This document shows, piece after piece, positions 1 through 7,102 of a DNA stretch of 8,557 nucleotides. Position numbers and translations under genes: made by a program. The stretch lies in assembly GCA_905369775.1 (NCBI GenBank), contig CAJPJR010000078.1, positions 1 to 8,557 on the forward strand. The letters are read 5' to 3'. Under the pieces are notes generated by a model, which searched no databases, was not told the DNA's origin, and was given only the letters and a program-made list of their open reading frames with translations. Within the stretch, counting starts at the first letter, position 1; each line of letters starts with the position of its first letter. This stretch comes from Prevotellaceae bacterium UBA1746. Lineage in GTDB: Bacteria; Bacteroidota; Bacteroidia; Bacteroidales; Bacteroidaceae.

Positions 1-213
1 CGCCACCTGGCCATCGCGCGTGGTGTGCTGGGAGAGGACAACGGGCTGCGGCGCGAGATCCTGTGGAACCCACATACTGTGCAACAAGTGGAGCTGATTC
101 GCAACGAATTGGCTGAACTCAGTTCAATTATTGCTGAAAAAGACGGAGTAAAACTGGAAGCCTATCTCACTCGCCTGCGTGAAAACATCGGACAAGGCGA
201 TGGCATTCGATAA
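1..213 (+). CDS. tyrA: Prephenate dehydrogenase, C-terminal end (partial)
   Basis: The reading frame is open from base 1 to the TAA at 211-213, giving the last 70 residues of a protein whose start lies outside the window. The segment (IARGVLGEDNGLRREILWNP, then HTVQQVELIRNELAEL and a KDGVKLEAYLTRLRENI tail) closely resembles my recollection of the helical C-terminal end of Bacteroides/Prevotella TyrA proteins. There it follows the Rossmann domain that oxidises prephenate to 4-hydroxyphenylpyruvate in tyrosine synthesis. In those relatives tyrA is the last gene of an aromatic amino acid cluster, which would fit an unrelated gene following here. The catalytic and NAD-binding motifs are not in view, so the assignment rests on C-terminal resemblance only. 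The coding frame itself is near certain. Confidence 0.72.
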   Translation, partial: RHLAIARGVLGEDNGLRREILWNPHTVQQVELIRNELAELSSIIAEKDGVKLEAYLTRLRENIGQGDGIR

Positions 214-328
214 GTAAGGAGGTTGCGGACCGGAACCGGTTCACATCAAGGAAATCGTGACAGCAAGGCGACAAAACGTTCCCGCTGTACCTCTTCGGGC
301 GCAATGAAAAAAACAGATTCTCGTAATT
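214..328. other. Intergenic region with SD-like motif and palindrome
   Basis: Between tyrA and the DUF1810 gene lie 115 bases. AAGGAGGT at 216-223 is an exact Shine-Dalgarno-type sequence, but no ATG start follows at a usual distance. GAACCGGTTC at 233-242 is a perfect 10-bp palindrome and could be an operator. No TAnnTTTG promoter box or intrinsic terminator was found, so the downstream gene may depend on read-through or on a promoter I cannot recognise. Confidence 0.4.
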
Positions 329-802
329 ATGGAAGACATCTACAACATAGAGCGCTTCAAACAAGCGCAAGACTGCGGAGTTTTTGAGAGGGCGCTCGAA
401 GAAGTGCAGAGCGGACAGAAGACAGGACACTGGATTTGGTTCATCTTCCCCCAGATGAGAGGATTCGGTAGTTCTTACAATTCTCACTTCTACGGCATCA
501 CCTGTGCTGATGAAGCGAAGGCTTATCTCGCAGACCCCGTCTTAGGCGACAGACTCAGAGCCATCACGCAGGCATTCCTCGACACATCGCTCAGTCCCTT
601 CGAGGTTTTCGGCCGCGTCGATACCCTTAAGTTGCGCTCTTGTATGACCTTGTTCGACTTTGTTTCGCCGAATGATCTCTTCGGACAAGTCCTGGATGCG
701 AAATATGAAGGAGCGAGGGATCTCGATTCGCTGGAACTACTGCAGAATCCCCATCATCAACCTGATTGGCCCCGAAAGAGTTTGTTCAATCCGAACAACT
801 GA
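329..802 (+). CDS. DUF1810 family protein
   Basis: A 157-residue protein matching the single-domain DUF1810 family, which is usually about 140-150 residues. Visible family marks are ERFKQAQ (residues 8-14), GHWIWFIFPQMRGFGSS (33-49), SHFYGI (52-57), DEAKAYL (61-67) followed by LGDRL, and the FGRVDTLKLRSCMTLF block (94-109). The biochemical role is not established. Some database entries call relatives calpastatin, which is not supported by anything here. No signal peptide or membrane segment is seen, so a soluble cytoplasmic protein is expected. The start at 329 keeps the conserved N-terminal motif and has no Shine-Dalgarno site, as is common in Bacteroidetes. An ATG at 304 opens a different short frame and is not a better start. 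The gene stands alone between tyrA and exoA, so context does not suggest a pathway. Confidence 0.85.
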   Translation: MEDIYNIERFKQAQDCGVFERALEEVQSGQKTGHWIWFIFPQMRGFGSSYNSHFYGITCADEAKAYLADPVLGDRLRAITQAFLDTSLSPFEVFGRVDTLKLRSCMTLFDFVSPNDLFGQVLDAKYEGARDLDSLELLQNPHHQPDWPRKSLFNPNN

Positions 803-810
803 TACAGAAA

Positions 811-862
811 ACTGCTGATCATCAAGACACACCGGTTGTGCTATTCTGAAATGGTCAGCAGT
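811..862. repeat. Long imperfect inverted repeat / stem-loop after the DUF1810 gene
   Basis: ACTGCTGATCAT (811-822) faces ATGGTCAGCAGT (851-862). As RNA all 12 positions pair, counting one U-G wobble. The 28-nt loop holds a smaller hairpin, CACA (828-831) with TGTG (837-840). It begins 8 nt after the stop codon at 800-802, the usual place for a transcript end, but there is no T tract after it. It may be a factor-dependent end or RNA-stabilising structure. Confidence 0.5.
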
Positions 863-878
863 ATGCTGTGTTTAAGCG

Positions 879-942
879 GGAGCCTACTCAAAAAGTCGGA
901 TGCCGATAGAGCCATTAGGGTATTGTCTCTCCGATAGGCTCC
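879..942. repeat. Inverted repeat in the DUF1810-exoA intergenic region
   Basis: GGAGCCTA (879-886) is the exact reverse complement of TAGGCTCC (935-942), with 48 nt between. The inner part can form a weaker imperfect pairing between CGATAGAG and CTCTCCG. Together with the stem-loop just upstream it fills most of the 288-nt gap between the two genes. No coding potential is seen here, and the role is unknown. Confidence 0.35.
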
Positions 943-1046
943 TCACTGCGCGGCGACTCGGGTGTTATTTCCTCCGTTGGAGCGATGAAAATGAACATTC
1001 TGTTGCATTTCGATTTTGAAAGCGCGGGCAGACGAAAATAAAACCT

Positions 1047-1054
1047 TATATTTG
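1047..1054 (+). promoter_or_regulatory. Bacteroidetes -7 promoter box for exoA
   Basis: TATATTTG matches the Bacteroidetes -7 consensus TAnnTTTG. Transcription would start near 1060, leaving a leader of about 30 nt before the ATG at 1091. A good -33 TTG is missing at the usual 19-21 nt spacing; the nearest TTTTG (1014-1018) is too far upstream. The box argues against the in-frame ATG at 1016, which lies upstream of it. Confidence 0.6.
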
Positions 1055-1090
1055 CACTTTACCAAATCCGAAACGACACGACAATATAAC

Positions 1091-1843
1091 ATGAAATTTA
1101 TATCTTGGAACGTCAACGGTCTCAGGGCTTGCCGCGAGAAAGGCTTTGAAGAAGCCTTCTCCCAACTCGACGCAGACTGTTTTTGCTTGCAGGAAACCAA
1201 GTTGCAAGAAGGGCAAATCGATCTTCAATTCGAAGGCTACGAGAGTTATTGGGACTATGCCGAAAAGAAAGGCTATTCGGGAACCGCGATTTTTACACGC
1301 ATCCACCCACTCAGTGTCACTTACGGCCTGGGCATTGACGAGCACGACCATGAAGGGCGCGCTGTGACGCTGGAATTTGAAGATTTCTATCTGGTCACGG
1401 CCTATGTACCCAACTCGCAAGATGGTTTGCGCCGTTTGGACTACCGAATGACGTGGGACGACGCGTTCCGTGACTATCTTTTGGCGCTCGACGCGAAGAA
1501 ACCCGTGGTGATGTGCGGCGACTTGAACGTGGCACACCGCGAAATCGACTTGAAGAACCCGAAGTCGAATCGCAAAAATGCGGGATTCACCGACGAAGAA
1601 CGTGCCCAATTCACTCGTTTGCTCGAGAGTGGATTCACCGATACGTTCCGTTTTTTCAATCCGGACCTCGAAGGGGCCTATTCTTGGTGGAGCTACCGTT
1701 TCAAAGCGCGTGAGAAGAATGCTGGATGGCGCATCGATTATTTCATCACCTCCAAGCGCTTGGACGATCGCCTCGAATCGGTGGGCATACACAACGAGAT
1801 TTTCGGCAGCGACCACTGTCCTGTCGAATTGGTGATGCGCTAA
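1091..1843 (+). CDS. exoA: Exodeoxyribonuclease III / AP endonuclease (ExoA/Xth family)
   Basis: A 250-residue protein of the Mg-dependent exonuclease III family, which cuts DNA beside abasic sites and removes 3' blocking groups during base excision repair. The full active-site set is visible by comparison with human APE1: N7 (SWNVNGLR), E35 (LQETK), Y105 (TAYVPNS), D144 and N146 (GDLNVAH), D216 (WRIDYF), D241 and H242 (GSDHCP). The length is normal for bacterial enzymes, and no extra N- or C-terminal domain is present. The frame is open back to an ATG at 1016, but I choose 1091. It gives the standard MKFISWNVNG beginning and lies about 30 nt below the predicted transcription start. The gene appears to be transcribed alone: it has its own promoter box and is followed by hairpins before sppA. 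Confidence 0.95.
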   Translation: MKFISWNVNGLRACREKGFEEAFSQLDADCFCLQETKLQEGQIDLQFEGYESYWDYAEKKGYSGTAIFTRIHPLSVTYGLGIDEHDHEGRAVTLEFEDFYLVTAYVPNSQDGLRRLDYRMTWDDAFRDYLLALDAKKPVVMCGDLNVAHREIDLKNPKSNRKNAGFTDEERAQFTRLLESGFTDTFRFFNPDLEGAYSWWSYRFKAREKNAGWRIDYFITSKRLDDRLESVGIHNEIFGSDHCPVELVMR

Positions 1844-1886
1844 GGCCGGCAGCGAGACACACAGTATATATATAGGTCTTCCGGCC
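1844..1886 (+). other. Stem-loop directly after exoA
   Basis: GGCCGG (1844-1849), starting at the base after the exoA stop, pairs with CCGGCC (1881-1886) across a 31-nt loop that includes an AT-repeat run (TATATATATA). The location suits a transcript end, but there is no T tract and the loop is long, so it is only a possible structure. Confidence 0.3.
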
Positions 1887-1955
1887 GAGCGAAACTTTAC
1901 GGCACAGTCCTTTCGCCCCATCACGCAAGGGCGACGGAAAAGTCAAAACCGCCTC

Positions 1956-1970
1956 TCCCCCATTGGGGGA
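1956..1970. terminator. Short GC-rich hairpin between exoA and sppA
   Basis: TCCCCC (1956-1961) and GGGGGA (1965-1970) form a perfect 6-bp stem with an ATT loop. Only TTAAACC follows, so the T tract is poor. It may end exoA transcription weakly, or it may sit in the sppA leader. I found no TAnnTTTG box in the 190-nt gap, so the sppA promoter is not identified. The TTGACA at 1978-1983 is unlikely to be used as a -35 box in this phylum. Confidence 0.35.
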
Positions 1971-2033
1971 TTAAACCTTGACATCGCGGCTCCGTGAGAG
2001 TCAGCTTGTCATCTTCTCTCCTAATTCTCCACG

Positions 2034-3821
2034 ATGAAAAGTTTTTTGAAGCAAGTTCTCGCAGTTATCGTCGGTATATGCAGTGTCGGTGCATTTGCTA
2101 CCCTCATGTTTTTCGTGATGCTCTGTGTCATGCTGGCCACCGGCGACGAAAAGCAGTCCGTATCGGACAATTCGATTCTGCGAATTGAGTTGACCGGAAC
2201 CGTTGTCGACCGTTCTACGCCCGACAGTCCGCTGAATCAATTGCTCGGCCGCTCGAATGCTTCCTCGCAAGGACTTGATGTCCTGATCGATGCTATCAAA
2301 ACGGCAAAAAGCGACAAGCGGATCAAAGGAATTTACATTGAAGGCGGGACGATGTCTTCGGACTTTGCCACGCTGCAAGAACTGCGCGGCGCACTCGTGG
2401 ACTTCAAAAGCAGCGGAAAATTCATTGTTTCTTACGCCGATTCCTACACACAAGGAGCCTATTACATCGCTTCCGTGGGAGACCGCGTGCTCATCAACCC
2501 GTCGGGCTTGTTAGATTGGCACGGCATCGCCATGCAACCGATGTTTTGGACGGGACTCATGGAGAAAGTGGGCGTGAAGGCGCAGGTTTTCAAAGTAGGA
2601 ACCTACAAAAGTGCCGTCGAACCTTTCATTCTCAAAGAAATGAGTCCGGCCAACCGCGAACAGGTGGAGAGTATGATCACGGACTTGTGGAAGGAGACCT
2701 GCACTGCGGTGGCCACCTCGCGAAAACTGAGCCCCGATTCCCTCAATGCCTATGCGGATCGCTACATCACGCTGGCCGACGGCGCAGACTACAAGCGTTT
2801 GAAGCTGGTTGACGACTTGACATACGTGGATCAGGTGAGAGATGAACTGCGTAAGCGCATGAACGACAAGGAAGTGACGTTTGTGAGTCCGGAAGTTGTC
2901 GCCTCACAAGCTGAAGACACGGGCGACGACGATAATCAAGTGGCCGTTTACTACGCGTCCGGCAATATTGTCGACGTAGCCGGCAGTGGTGCGCTGATGG
3001 GTGGAGGCGACGAAATCATCGGTAGCCGAGTGGTCGAAGATCTCGACAAGTTGGCCAATGACAAAGACGTGAAAGCCGTCGTTCTCCGCATCAATTCCGG
3101 AGGTGGCAGCGCCTATGCAAGCGAACAAATGTGGCGTGCCGTGCAACTGCTCAAGAAAAAGAAGCCTGTGGTCGTATCGATGGGAGGAATGGCAGCTTCC
3201 GGCGGCTACTACATGTCTTGCGGTGCCAATTATATTGTGGCCGAACCCACGACACTCACAGGGTCTATCGGCATCTTTGGCTTGATTCCAGATTTTTCCG
3301 GTTTGGTCAAAGACAAACTCGGCTTGCGTTTCGACGTCGTCAAGACCAACAAGGCATCGGATTTCGGGACTTTGAGTCGCCCCTTCGACGCCGCGGAAAG
3401 CGCAGCGCTGCAAGCCCACGTGAATCGCGGCTACGCACTCTTCTTGAAGCGCGTGGCCGATGGACGCACGGCAGCCGGACGCAAAATGACTCCCGAAGCG
3501 GTCGATCATATTGCGCAAGGCCGCGTGTGGACCGGCAATCAGGCGCTGAAAAATGGATTGGTAGACAAAATTGGCACCCTCAATGATGCCATTCTCAAGG
3601 CCGAACAACTCGCCCAAACCAAAAATCCGGCTGTGGTGCGCTATCCGGCTCCCAAAAGCTGGATGGAAAGTTTCAACAAAGAGAAACAAGAAGACGACTA
3701 TTTCGAACGGAAAATGAAACTCGTGCTCGGCGATTACTACGAACCGCTGAATTTCATTCAAAATGTGGATCGTGGCAACTATCTGCAAGCACGCCTCTTC
3801 TTCTATCCGGCCTTCCGATGA
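2034..3821 (+). CDS. sppA: Signal peptide peptidase SppA, long (67-kDa type) form
   Basis: A 595-residue membrane-anchored serine protease that degrades signal peptides left after secretion. Residues 7-35 form one strongly hydrophobic segment that anchors the protein in the inner membrane, with the rest outside. The protein has two tandem ClpP-like domains, as in E. coli SppA. The N-terminal half carries the catalytic lysine K192 (VGTYKSAVEPF). The C-terminal half carries the nucleophile S389 (GGMAASGGYY), preceded by the INSGGGSA loop at 354-361. Both members of the Ser-Lys dyad are therefore present, which separates it from the short single-domain SppA forms. The ATG at 2034 gives the expected short charged start before the membrane helix. 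The final codons overlap lpxK by 4 nt (ATGA), which indicates translational coupling in one operon. Confidence 0.95.
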   Translation: MKSFLKQVLAVIVGICSVGAFATLMFFVMLCVMLATGDEKQSVSDNSILRIELTGTVVDRSTPDSPLNQLLGRSNASSQGLDVLIDAIKTAKSDKRIKGIYIEGGTMSSDFATLQELRGALVDFKSSGKFIVSYADSYTQGAYYIASVGDRVLINPSGLLDWHGIAMQPMFWTGLMEKVGVKAQVFKVGTYKSAVEPFILKEMSPANREQVESMITDLWKETCTAVATSRKLSPDSLNAYADRYITLADGADYKRLKLVDDLTYVDQVRDELRKRMNDKEVTFVSPEVVASQAEDTGDDDNQVAVYYASGNIVDVAGSGALMGGGDEIIGSRVVEDLDKLANDKDVKAVVLRINSGGGSAYASEQMWRAVQLLKKKKPVVVSMGGMAASGGYYMSCGANYIVAEPTTLTGSIGIFGLIPDFSGLVKDKLGLRFDVVKTNKASDFGTLSRPFDAAESAALQAHVNRGYALFLKRVADGRTAAGRKMTPEAVDHIAQGRVWTGNQALKNGLVDKIGTLNDAILKAEQLAQTKNPAVVRYPAPKSWMESFNKEKQEDDYFERKMKLVLGDYYEPLNFIQNVDRGNYLQARLFFYPAFR

Positions 3822-4840
3822 AACAATGCCTATTCCCTTTCGCCCTACTCTACGACGGCGTGACGCGATGCCGCAACGCCCTGTTTGACTGCGGCTGGCT
3901 CAAGGAACACACCTTCGCCATTCCCACAATTTGCGTTGGCAATCTCGCCGTCGGTGGGACGGGAAAAACGCCACACGTGGAAATGATCGTAGGATGGCTA
4001 CTCGACGCCGGCATCAAAACTGCCGTTCTTTCGAGAGGTTATGGTCGCAAAACACACGGCTTTCGTCTCCTCACGGCCAGAGATTCCGCTGAATCTGTTG
4101 GCGATGAGCCACTACAAATGTTCCGACGCTTCAAACAGCAAGGCAATGTTTCGGCAGTTTGCGAAGATCGAGTCAAGGGAATCAAGTGCCTCACGGAGCT
4201 CTGTCCTCAACCGGAAGCCATTGTGCTTGACGATGCTTACCAACATCGTTACGTAAAACCCGGGCTCAACATTCTACTCACCGAATACGCTCGACCGTTC
4301 GATCGCGATTTTCTCCTCCCTATGGGCAGGTTACGTGAAGCGGCGCGCGGAGCACGCCGAGCCGACGTGATCATCGTCACCAAATGCCCCCCCACACTTC
4401 CGGAAAGTGAACGACAACAATTCATCACCCGGCTAAAGTGCCGAGACAATCAAGCCGTTTTTTTCAGCACCGTCGAGTATTCGGCTTTTCCCCCCACCAC
4501 TGATGCGGGACTCGTCACGGGAATCGCTCATCCCGCTCCCCTACTTCAACATCTGCAAGCGGCAGGTGTAGCCGTCGAGCACCTGGCTTTTTCTGATCAT
4601 CACCGCTTCACAGCCGCCGATCGCGAAGCCATCATTCAACTGGCCGACCGACATCCCTACCTCTTCACCACCGAAAAGGATGCCACCCGTCTCGAACTGC
4701 TGCAACTTCCTCCGCAAGTCCAATCAAAAATCAATGCCATACCCATAGCGACACGTGTGTTGTTCGACGAAGCCACCACGTTGCGCCAAATCATTACCGA
4801 CCATGTTACAACAAATCCAAGCCGCTGCTCAGTGGATTAG
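3818..4840 (+). CDS. lpxK: Tetraacyldisaccharide 4'-kinase LpxK
   Basis: A 340-residue membrane-associated P-loop kinase that phosphorylates the 4' position of the tetraacyl disaccharide to give lipid IVA in lipid A synthesis. Visible marks are the Walker A region GNLAVGGTGKT (41-51), SRGYGRK (72-78), GDEP (95-98; Asp96 fits the conserved Asp of the family), the Walker B/catalytic DDAYQHR (138-144), PMGRLREA (168-175), DHH (260-262) and TEKDATR (285-291). The length is typical. The start overlaps the sppA stop, and the 3' end overlaps punA by 38 nt, so the three genes are very likely one transcript. Its presence implies an outer membrane with lipid A, consistent with a Bacteroidota host. Confidence 0.95.
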   Translation: MKQCLFPFALLYDGVTRCRNALFDCGWLKEHTFAIPTICVGNLAVGGTGKTPHVEMIVGWLLDAGIKTAVLSRGYGRKTHGFRLLTARDSAESVGDEPLQMFRRFKQQGNVSAVCEDRVKGIKCLTELCPQPEAIVLDDAYQHRYVKPGLNILLTEYARPFDRDFLLPMGRLREAARGARRADVIIVTKCPPTLPESERQQFITRLKCRDNQAVFFSTVEYSAFPPTTDAGLVTGIAHPAPLLQHLQAAGVAVEHLAFSDHHRFTAADREAIIQLADRHPYLFTTEKDATRLELLQLPPQVQSKINAIPIATRVLFDEATTLRQIITDHVTTNPSRCSVD

Positions 4841-5615
4841 CAGCCACACCACCCTTCACCCCACGGTAGCCATCGTGCTCGGCACAGGTCTCGGCCGCCT
4901 GGCGGAGGAAATCGAAGTGGTAGAGAAGTTTTCCTACGCCGACATCCCGCATTTTCCAGTTTCTACGGTCGAAGGTCACTCCGGTTGCCTCCTGTTCGGC
5001 AGATTGGGCGGGAAAGAAGTACTGGCCATGCAAGGGCGCTTCCATTATTACGAAGGTTACGACATGAAACAAGTGACCTTCCCCATCCGTGTCATGTATG
5101 AACTCGGGATTAAAACGCTCTTTGTCTCTAACGCATCGGGTGGCCTCTCGCCCGAAATGCGCATCGGCGACATGATGTTCATCACCGATCACATCAATTT
5201 CTTCCCCGAACATCCTCTTCGCGGTAAGAACTTCCCCACGGGTCCGCGTTTCCCCGACATGAGCGAGGCCTACGACCACCAATTGCTCAACCTCGCCCGC
5301 GAAATAGCCAAGGAAAAACAATTGCGCCACGTCGAGGGGGTGTATGTCGGCACTTCAGGTCCCACTTTCGAGACGCCGGCAGAATATAAGATGTATCGTG
5401 TCATCGGTGGAGACGCGGTGGGCATGTCCACCGTTCCCGAAGTCATCGTTGCCCGCCATTGCGGCATTCGCGTTTTCGGCATTTCCATCATCACCGATTT
5501 GGGAGTCGAAGGCAAGATCCAAGAGGTCAGTCACGAAGAAGTGCAAGAGGCAGCCAATGCTGTGCAGCCGCTCATGGCAGACCTCATGCGCGAAATGATC
5601 GTACGCAGCTGTTAA
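4803..5615 (+). CDS. punA: Purine nucleoside phosphorylase, trimeric (PNP/MTAP) type
   Basis: A 270-residue cytoplasmic enzyme that splits purine nucleosides with phosphate into base and ribose-1-phosphate for purine salvage. Phosphate and sugar site motifs are GTGLG (27-31), GHSG (58-61), QGRFHYYEGY (77-86) and NASGG (110-114). Base-site motifs are GPTFETPAE (186-194, with E190 matching human E201) and GGDAVGMSTVPE (202-213). The key variation is ITD at 230-232: D232 aligns with human PNP N243, where Asn favours 6-oxopurines. The ATG at 4803 gives the normal start LQQIQAAAQWI. The frame is open back to an ATG at 4755, but that extension lies inside lpxK and looks non-native. From memory, related Bacteroides clusters continue with thiL, which is absent here. 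Confidence 0.93.
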   Translation: MLQQIQAAAQWISSHTTLHPTVAIVLGTGLGRLAEEIEVVEKFSYADIPHFPVSTVEGHSGCLLFGRLGGKEVLAMQGRFHYYEGYDMKQVTFPIRVMYELGIKTLFVSNASGGLSPEMRIGDMMFITDHINFFPEHPLRGKNFPTGPRFPDMSEAYDHQLLNLAREIAKEKQLRHVEGVYVGTSGPTFETPAEYKMYRVIGGDAVGMSTVPEVIVARHCGIRVFGISIITDLGVEGKIQEVSHEEVQEAANAVQPLMADLMREMIVRSC

Positions 5616-5653
5616 CCCTTTCGGTACAATTTCGCGGGAAAATCCCCGTGATA

Positions 5654-5685
5654 TTGCACACTCCGAGATAAAATGCGTAACTTTG
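5654..5685 (+). promoter_or_regulatory. Bacteroidetes promoter for the TetR-fabG operon
   Basis: TAACTTTG (5678-5685) matches the -7 consensus TAnnTTTG, and TTG (5654-5656) sits 21 nt upstream as the -33 element. Transcription should begin near 5691, about 20 nt before the ATG at 5712. It separates this pair from the sppA-lpxK-punA block, for which no clear intrinsic terminator is seen after punA. Confidence 0.72.
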
Positions 5686-5711
5686 CAGCACACGTTTTTT
5701 GATCTGTATCC

Positions 5712-6314
5712 ATGTCAATCACCAAGACACGCCAGAAACTCATCGAAGTGGCACGCGAACTTTTCGCGCGCAAGGGCATTGAGGGCACCACAATGAACGA
5801 CATTGCCACCACCTCTCAGAAAGGAAGGCGCACGCTCTACACCTATTTCCGAAACAAAGAGGAAGTTTTCGCGGCCGTCATCGAAGACGAACTCGAACAT
5901 CTCTCTGAGGAAATGGACAAAGTGGTGAGTCTCCCGCTGCCGCCGGACATCAAAATCGTGAAACTAATCTACACGCACCTCAGTTTGATCAAAGATGTGG
6001 TGAAACGCAACGGGTCTTTGCGCGCTGAGTTCTTCAGCGACATCAATCTCGTGGAGAAAGCTCGTCGTAAGTTCGATCTTGAAGAAATATCTGCCCTGAG
6101 AAGTATTCTGCGCGAAGGCATGGAAAAAGGCGTCTTCCACATCGACCACCTCAATCTCACGGCCGACGTCATTCACTATGCCGTGAAAGGCATCGAGGTC
6201 CCCTTCATGTTCGACCGCTTGGGCGAAGGCCTATCCATGGAAGACAGTGTTGGTGTCGTCGAACGCCTACTTCAACGATCACTCGGTGCAACAATTCCCT
6301 CCGACAACTCCTAA
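5712..6314 (+). CDS. TetR/AcrR family transcriptional regulator
   Basis: A 200-residue regulator with the usual plan: an N-terminal DNA-binding domain (residues about 5-52) and an all-helical ligand/dimerisation domain. The helix-turn-helix is TTMNDIATTSQKGRRTLYTYF (26-46), followed by the typical RNKEEVFAAVI helix. The stretch TSQKGRR differs from the common AGVSRRT turn but keeps the RRTLYTYF recognition helix. The C-terminal part is not one I can match to a known ligand class. It has its own promoter and lies 14 nt before fabG on the same strand, so it may repress its own operon. By analogy with TetR-type regulators of lipid genes it might sense an acyl compound, but this is inference from context. 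No clear palindromic operator was found near the promoter. Confidence 0.88.
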   Translation: MSITKTRQKLIEVARELFARKGIEGTTMNDIATTSQKGRRTLYTYFRNKEEVFAAVIEDELEHLSEEMDKVVSLPLPPDIKIVKLIYTHLSLIKDVVKRNGSLRAEFFSDINLVEKARRKFDLEEISALRSILREGMEKGVFHIDHLNLTADVIHYAVKGIEVPFMFDRLGEGLSMEDSVGVVERLLQRSLGATIPSDNS

Positions 6315-6328
6315 TACAATATATCATT

Positions 6329-7075
6329 ATGGGACTTTTATCCGGAAAAACCGCTCTCATCACCGGTGCCGCCCGCGGTATCGGCAAGGCGCTCGCGCTT
6401 AAGTTTGCAGAAGAGGGCGCAAACATCGCCTTCACCGACCTCGTCATCGACGAAAACGGTGAAGCCACACGCCAAGAGGTGGAAGCCAAAGGCGTTAAGT
6501 GCATGGCCTACGCTTCCAACGCAGCCAATTTCGAAGAAACGGCTGAGGTTGTGAAGAAAGTGCATGAAGATTTCGGTCAAATCGACATTCTCGTCAACAA
6601 CGCCGGTATCACCAAAGATGGTCTCATGCTCCGCATGAGCGAAGCCCAATGGGACGCCGTGATCAACGTAAACCTCAAATCGGCCTTTAACTTCACGCAC
6701 GCTTGTGTACCCATCATGATGCGCCAGCGTGGTGGTTCGATCATCAACATGGCCAGTGTGGTCGGCGTGCACGGCAATGCCGGACAAGCCAACTACTCTG
6801 CTTCCAAAGCCGGTATGATTGCGCTCGCCAAAAGTGTCGCACAGGAAATGGGTAGCCGCGGCGTGCGCGCCAACGCCATCGCTCCCGGATTTATCGAAAC
6901 GGCCATGACCGCTCAACTTTCTGAAGAGGTGCGCAAGGAATGGATGAAGACCATCCCCCTCCGCCGCGGTGGGCAGGCCGAAGACGTGGCCAATGTGGCC
7001 GTCTTCTTGGCTTCCGATCTCTCCAGCTACGTCACCGGACAAGTCATCCAGGTTGATGGCGGTATGAACACCTAA
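6329..7075 (+). CDS. fabG: 3-oxoacyl-[acyl-carrier-protein] reductase FabG
   Basis: A 248-residue short-chain dehydrogenase of the FabG type, which reduces 3-oxoacyl-ACP with NADPH in the fatty acid elongation cycle in the cytoplasm. It has the dinucleotide motif TGAARGIG (12-19), NNAG (90-93), and the catalytic tetrad N115 (INVNLKS), S143 (NMASVVG), Y156 and K160 (QANYSASK). PGFIET (186-191) and the C-terminal TGQVIQVDGGM (236-246) are FabG hallmarks, and the match to E. coli FabG runs over the full length. Because many short-chain dehydrogenases look alike, a specialised reductase cannot be wholly excluded. However, GQANYSASK together with PGFIET strongly favours true FabG. It is the second gene after the TetR regulator and is followed by an intrinsic terminator. 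No other fatty acid gene is adjacent. Confidence 0.92.
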   Translation: MGLLSGKTALITGAARGIGKALALKFAEEGANIAFTDLVIDENGEATRQEVEAKGVKCMAYASNAANFEETAEVVKKVHEDFGQIDILVNNAGITKDGLMLRMSEAQWDAVINVNLKSAFNFTHACVPIMMRQRGGSIINMASVVGVHGNAGQANYSASKAGMIALAKSVAQEMGSRGVRANAIAPGFIETAMTAQLSEEVRKEWMKTIPLRRGGQAEDVANVAVFLASDLSSYVTGQVIQVDGGMNT

Positions 7076-7102
7076 TCGGACTGTTCACGGCAAACAAATA
7101 TC

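Noticed and set aside
1016..1090. N-terminal extension of exoA from an upstream ATG
   Set aside because: The extension precedes the promoter box at 1047-1054, and the family starts at MKFISWNVNG.
1046..1924. 292-codon open frame on the minus strand
   Set aside because: It lies fully opposite exoA, whose active-site residues are all present; the antisense protein shows no recognisable motif and reflects codon bias.
1978..1983. TTGACA as a -35 promoter box for sppA
   Set aside because: The Bacteroidetes primary sigma factor uses a -33 TTG/-7 TAnnTTTG pattern, and no matching -10 or -7 box follows.
2904..3788. 294-codon open frame on the minus strand opposite sppA
   Set aside because: It is a shadow of the well-supported sppA reading frame, with no family resemblance.
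6338..7042. 234-codon open frame on the minus strand opposite fabG
   Set aside because: FabG is certain from its motifs; the antisense frame is His/Gly-rich in the way typical of shadows.
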